Positions 63,921 through 64,000 of a DNA stretch of 64,000 nt are shown piece after piece (the first letter of the stretch is position 1; each line of letters begins with the position of its first letter). This stretch comes from Schaalia cardiffensis. GTDB taxonomy: Bacteria > Actinomycetota > Actinomycetes > Actinomycetales > Actinomycetaceae. The DNA lies in assembly GCF_016405145.1 (NCBI RefSeq), contig NZ_JAEKIA010000006.1:95470-159469 (forward strand), written 5' to 3'. Below the pieces are notes generated by a model. That model was given only the letters and a program-made list of their open reading frames with translations. It made no database searches and was not told where the DNA came from. The position numbers were made by a program, and so were the translations under genes.

Positions 63921-64000
63921 TTATGTGCGTCCGGCCCAGCCTTTTCGGGTGTGGAAGCCGGTGTCGGGGCTGTAGGCGTTGTCGTAGTGTGTGGGCCCGT
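63921..64000 (-). CDS. Possible C-terminal end of an unidentified protein (cut by window edge)
   Basis: On the minus strand an open frame enters from the right edge and ends at TAA (63923-63921) after about 26 codons: ...HYDNAYSPDTGFHTRKGW then AGRT. It is protein-like in composition (Trp, Tyr, His rich), but I do not recognise the family. Confidence 0.35.
   Translation of the reverse strand, partial: GPTHYDNAYSPDTGFHTRKGWAGRT

Overview
The window is high-GC DNA from an actinobacterium, most likely a member of the Actinomycetaceae (Actinomyces/Schaalia type). This rests on a WhiB regulator next to a class A penicillin-binding protein, a GlxR-like Crp regulator, the actinobacterial Tad locus with its DExH helicase and HAD neighbours, a LytR_C protein, GTG starts with GA-rich Shine-Dalgarno sites, and an LPxTG-type adhesin. 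The genus is inferred from gene content and codon style, not from a search.

Layout: 1-1793 is a copper-resistance cluster read leftwards (csoR with its palindromic operator, copZ, and the 5' end of a copper P-type ATPase cut by the window edge). 1800-5026 holds repeats and a two-gene unit with a GHSQGG alpha/beta hydrolase. 5278-9750 holds an alpha-glucosidase, purB and a fructosamine-kinase family gene. 9880-11961 encodes a WXG100-like protein coupled to a second GHSQGG hydrolase with its own WXG-like N terminus, a candidate type VII secretion effector pair. 12254-15239 is a TPP-riboswitch-controlled thiMED-tenA operon with 4-base overlaps. 15612-22421 carries a holin-like protein, an aminotransferase, tRNA-Pro, a metallophosphoesterase and a bifunctional PBP. 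22571-28009 holds whiB, a DUF4177 gene, a 1146-residue Cna_B adhesin and a Crp regulator. 28201-33235 holds membrane or disordered proteins and a HAD phosphatase. 33293-38530 is the Tad pilus operon (TadZ-like, TadA, a TadB-TadC fusion, Flp-like pilin, two TadE-like proteins). Then come dps, a DExH helicase coupled to two YbjN genes, a PAP2 phosphatase, the anaerobic ribonucleotide reductase pair nrdDG, a repeat-rich membrane protein, an acyl-CoA dehydrogenase, a LytR_C protein, an App1-type phosphatase, an MFS transporter, a DUF6941-DUF4258-DUF2283 cassette, pgm, an AGE-family epimerase and two tRNA-Ser genes.

The most unusual property is repeat load. Almost every gap longer than 250 bases carries degenerate tandem repeats (periods of 29, 43, 57 and 94 bases were measured). 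Two dispersed repeat families recur at distant loci. Several conserved enzymes (fructosamine kinase, metallophosphoesterase, App1 phosphatase, helicase, TadBC) carry in-frame low-complexity insertions that look like the same process inside genes. Other observations worth follow-up are the WXG-hydrolase pair, a small repeat cluster with 60/61-base spacing typical of a type I-E CRISPR array (no cas genes here), the three-DUF cassette, the TadB-TadC fusion, and a riboswitch whose closing stem appears to include the first base of the thiM start codon.
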